Of a stretch of 64,000 bases of DNA, positions 61,883 to 64,000 are shown piece by piece. The position numbers and the translations under genes were made by a program. Under the pieces are notes generated by a model. The model searched no databases, was not told the DNA's origin, and saw only the letters and a program-made list of their open reading frames with translations. Origin of the DNA: Dirofilaria immitis (taxonomy: Eukaryota; Nematoda; Chromadorea; Rhabditida; Onchocercidae); contig JAKNDB010000089.1 of assembly GCA_024305405.1 (NCBI GenBank), positions 180,351-244,350 on the forward strand, given 5' to 3'. The number at the start of each line of letters is the position of its first letter. Positions within the stretch are counted from its first letter, which is position 1.

Positions 61883-63971
61883 ATGAACAGTCGAACAATC
61901 ATTACTGTATTATTTCTATTTGCGAGCATTCAAATTATTTTGATAATTGGACAAATGTATGCAACAAAATTAAATATTTTTTAAGAATAGTATTTTCGAA
62001 TTAATCAAAGGATCTTTAACTAATCCGTTATCATCAACATCTTGTCATCAACAATAATGCCTTATTTTTTTGTTACATTTTCTAGATTATTTTTCTTATT
62101 TTTCTTTTCAGTTCTTTGACGGACCATGCACAATTTAATTTCACGGTAAGCTTGCTGCAAAAAGTAGCGCAGAAAGATAAATCGATCATTCTATCTCCTC
62201 TTTCGGTATCAACTTCACTTTTTATGATTTATCTCGCGGCAGATGGCAAAACAAAGCAACAACTAGAGGATGTTCTTGGAGGAAGTAATTATAGATTGTA
62301 AATGTTTAAATTCGAGAAACTTGCTTTTTACTTACAAAACAATTAGAAACGTTCCTATTAAGCAAACTGCCTCCATATTTTGCTTATCGTCAAAACTGAT
62401 TTCGGACGTCAAGAATGTTATAATTGTAAAGATAAATTTTATGATTGATAAGACGATTGTTTCTAAATTAACATAATGCTAATTTTTCAGCTGCAAGCAC
62501 AGAAGAAGTTCGACTACACTTTGCCAAACTATTGGCAACTAACGAAAATGTAGAAAACGAAAATTATACATTGCGTCTAGCAAATCGTTTTTACGTACGG
62601 CAAGAATTTCGCACAAAAGAAAGTTTCACCAGAACGCTTCAATACTATTATAACGAGAAGTTGTATAACTTCAACTATGGAGAAAAATATAAATTTGTTC
62701 AGGTATGATTAGCAATGAAAAAAAGTGATTAAGGAAAAATGAGATCAGCAAGAAAAGGTAGGGTATTTATTGATTTTAGTAATACCTGTCATGAGATTTA
62801 CGATTGCAAATAGTAAAAGCCTTTCTCAGGAAATAAATAAATGGATTTCGGGAAAGACTAACAATAAAATTACGGAATTGATAACAGCGGACAGTGTTAG
62901 CGACGACATTAAAATGTTGCTGTTGAATGCAATTCACTTCAGTGGAACTTGGGAAACACAGTTCATGAAGGATGTGACTAAGCAAAGAGATTTTTATATT
63001 TCCGAACACAAGACGAAAAAGGTAAATGCTGTATATTTATAATTGGAAATTCCAAATTTATTTATAATAAAACTCGCAGTTCATTTTCAAATCACTTCTA
63101 TGCCGATTAAGTATCTCATTTTTTTCCTTCATTTTTATTTATCTTCATTCAGGTACCAATGATGATGACAACATATGCTATTCCCTATTTCGAAGACGAT
63201 TTTGTGCAAGTTGTTAAAATGCCTTACGTCGGCAATGAAATAGAAATGGTATTCATATTGCCAAAAATACGCTATGGTTTATCCAATGTTTTGCAAAATT
63301 TGACAGGCAGCGATCTAGTCAGATATATTCATAACGCAAAGCCCACACTCTCTTCAGTAAGTTATCTGTCAAAGCATAATGGCATTTATCAAACTAAACT
63401 AGTCAATGCACTCCATCAAATGATTTCAAAAAAATGGATTTCCGGTTGATTACTTTGTTATCTATTTCTGTTTCATTTACGGAATTTGTTCCTCTAAACA
63501 AGATTAAAACAATTTTGATAGTATTGATTTAAAATCACTTTAATTTTAGCTTAAAATACCAAGATTCGAATTGAAAGGAAAACTGAATTTAAAAAAACTC
63601 TGGCAAACATTGGTATCACAGACGCTTTCAGTAGAGCAGCTAATTTCAAAGAGCTTACGAACGATGAAATTTCTGTTGGCAGTATTATACATGCAGGCTT
63701 CATTGCGGTTTGTATCAAAGAAAAAACTTCGCATTAAATGAAAATTTTAACGAAAACTTTTTACAGATAAATAATTTTCGAAATTTGAAAATCCATAAAT
63801 TCAATCATTTACTTACAGGTAGATGAAAAAGGGACGGAATCAGCAGCTGCTACCAAAGTTGAATTAATAGATCGCATTTCTGCCGTAAAATATTTTCACG
63901 CTGATCAACCTTTTCTCTTTGCAATTGTTAGGGGTTTGAAGACTATTCTATTTGCAGGACAATTTGCCTAG
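61883..63971 (+). CDS. Secreted serpin with inhibitory-type hinge
   Basis: Serine protease inhibitor of the serpin fold, about 388 residues. Exons: 61883-61956, 62112-62284, 62491-62702, 62830-63021, 63153-63356, 63550-63707, 63819-63971. Order of motifs: signal peptide (MNSRTIITVLFLFASIQIIL), FTVSLLQKV, SIILSPLSVSTSLFMIYLAA, helix D/E, EINKWISGKTNNKITELI, LLLNAIHFSGTWETQF, MPYVGNEIEMVFILP, LKIPRFELKGKLNLKKTLAN, then hinge EKGTESAAATKVE and distal DQPFLFAIVRG. The hinge has the small residues expected of an inhibitor, and counting from the hinge puts P1 at Arg in LIDRIS, suggesting a trypsin-like target. Exon 6 has lost one A (A7 at 63591-63597); restoring it gives GITDAFS and the rest in frame. 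Exon 4 was started at 62830 (TTTCTCAG) because upstream choices hit stops. Confidence 0.95.
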
Positions 63972-64000
63972 TGATGCGTCCCATAATTTTTAATATTATA

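Noticed and set aside
62770..62829. In-frame extension of serpin exon 4 upstream (IPVMRFTIANSKSLSQ)
   Set aside because: All acceptors there bring a stop or the wrong phase; TTTCTCAG at 62829 joins in phase and gives the normal serpin spacing.
522..63971. Calling the frameshifted genes pseudogenes
   Set aside because: All breaks are single-base losses in short runs, splice sites and motifs are intact, and no independent nonsense changes were seen.
1..64000. tRNA, rRNA, CRISPR, transposase or bacterial-type genes
   Set aside because: Looked for and not seen; all recognised genes are spliced eukaryotic genes.

Overview
The window reads as nuclear DNA of a nematode, most likely a spirurid/filarial-type (clade III) species. 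The sequence is very AT-rich with many A/T homopolymers. Genes carry many small exons with TTTCAG-like acceptors, two genes start just after an acceptor-like AG (possible spliced-leader sites), and there is a cuticle collagen. The species assignment is inference. I see no tRNA, rRNA, CRISPR array or recognisable transposon.

Layout. 0.5-1.4 kb (-): 5' exons of a SCYL2-type pseudokinase running off the left edge. 1.4-12.4 kb: gene-poor, with one unexplained cluster of minus-strand open frames (2.6-3.5 kb) and a fold-back element (8.8-9.0 kb). 12.4-29.2 kb (-): an 18-exon small-conductance Ca2+-activated K+ (SK/kcnl) channel gene, with possible 5' exons to 29.9 kb. 29.9-42.0 kb: gene desert with minisatellites. 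42.0-42.9 kb (+): a two-exon gene for a ~50-residue secreted peptide that I do not recognise. 43.8-45.5 kb (-): cuticle collagen. 48.3-57.4 kb (-): TPR protein SKI3/TTC37 of the Ski complex, 21 exons. 57.8-59.4 kb (-): NDUFB4-like complex I subunit, 404 bp upstream of SKI3 on the same strand. 61.9-64.0 kb (+): a secreted serpin with an inhibitory-type hinge and predicted P1 arginine.

A pattern runs through every multi-exon gene except NDUFB4: the exon phases fit only if one missing base is restored inside an exon, usually in a short homopolymer. All of these are single-base losses in the same direction, across six unrelated genes. I read this as consensus under-calling of homopolymers in the assembly, not as pseudogenes. 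CDS coordinates are therefore gene spans, with exons listed in the evidence.

The genes do not form one pathway. The only physical grouping that suggests co-expression is NDUFB4-SKI3, a candidate operon. The strongest candidates for something undescribed are the small secreted peptide gene, a phase-compatible alternative 3' exon inside SKI3, and the unexplained 144-codon open frame near 2.6-3.0 kb.
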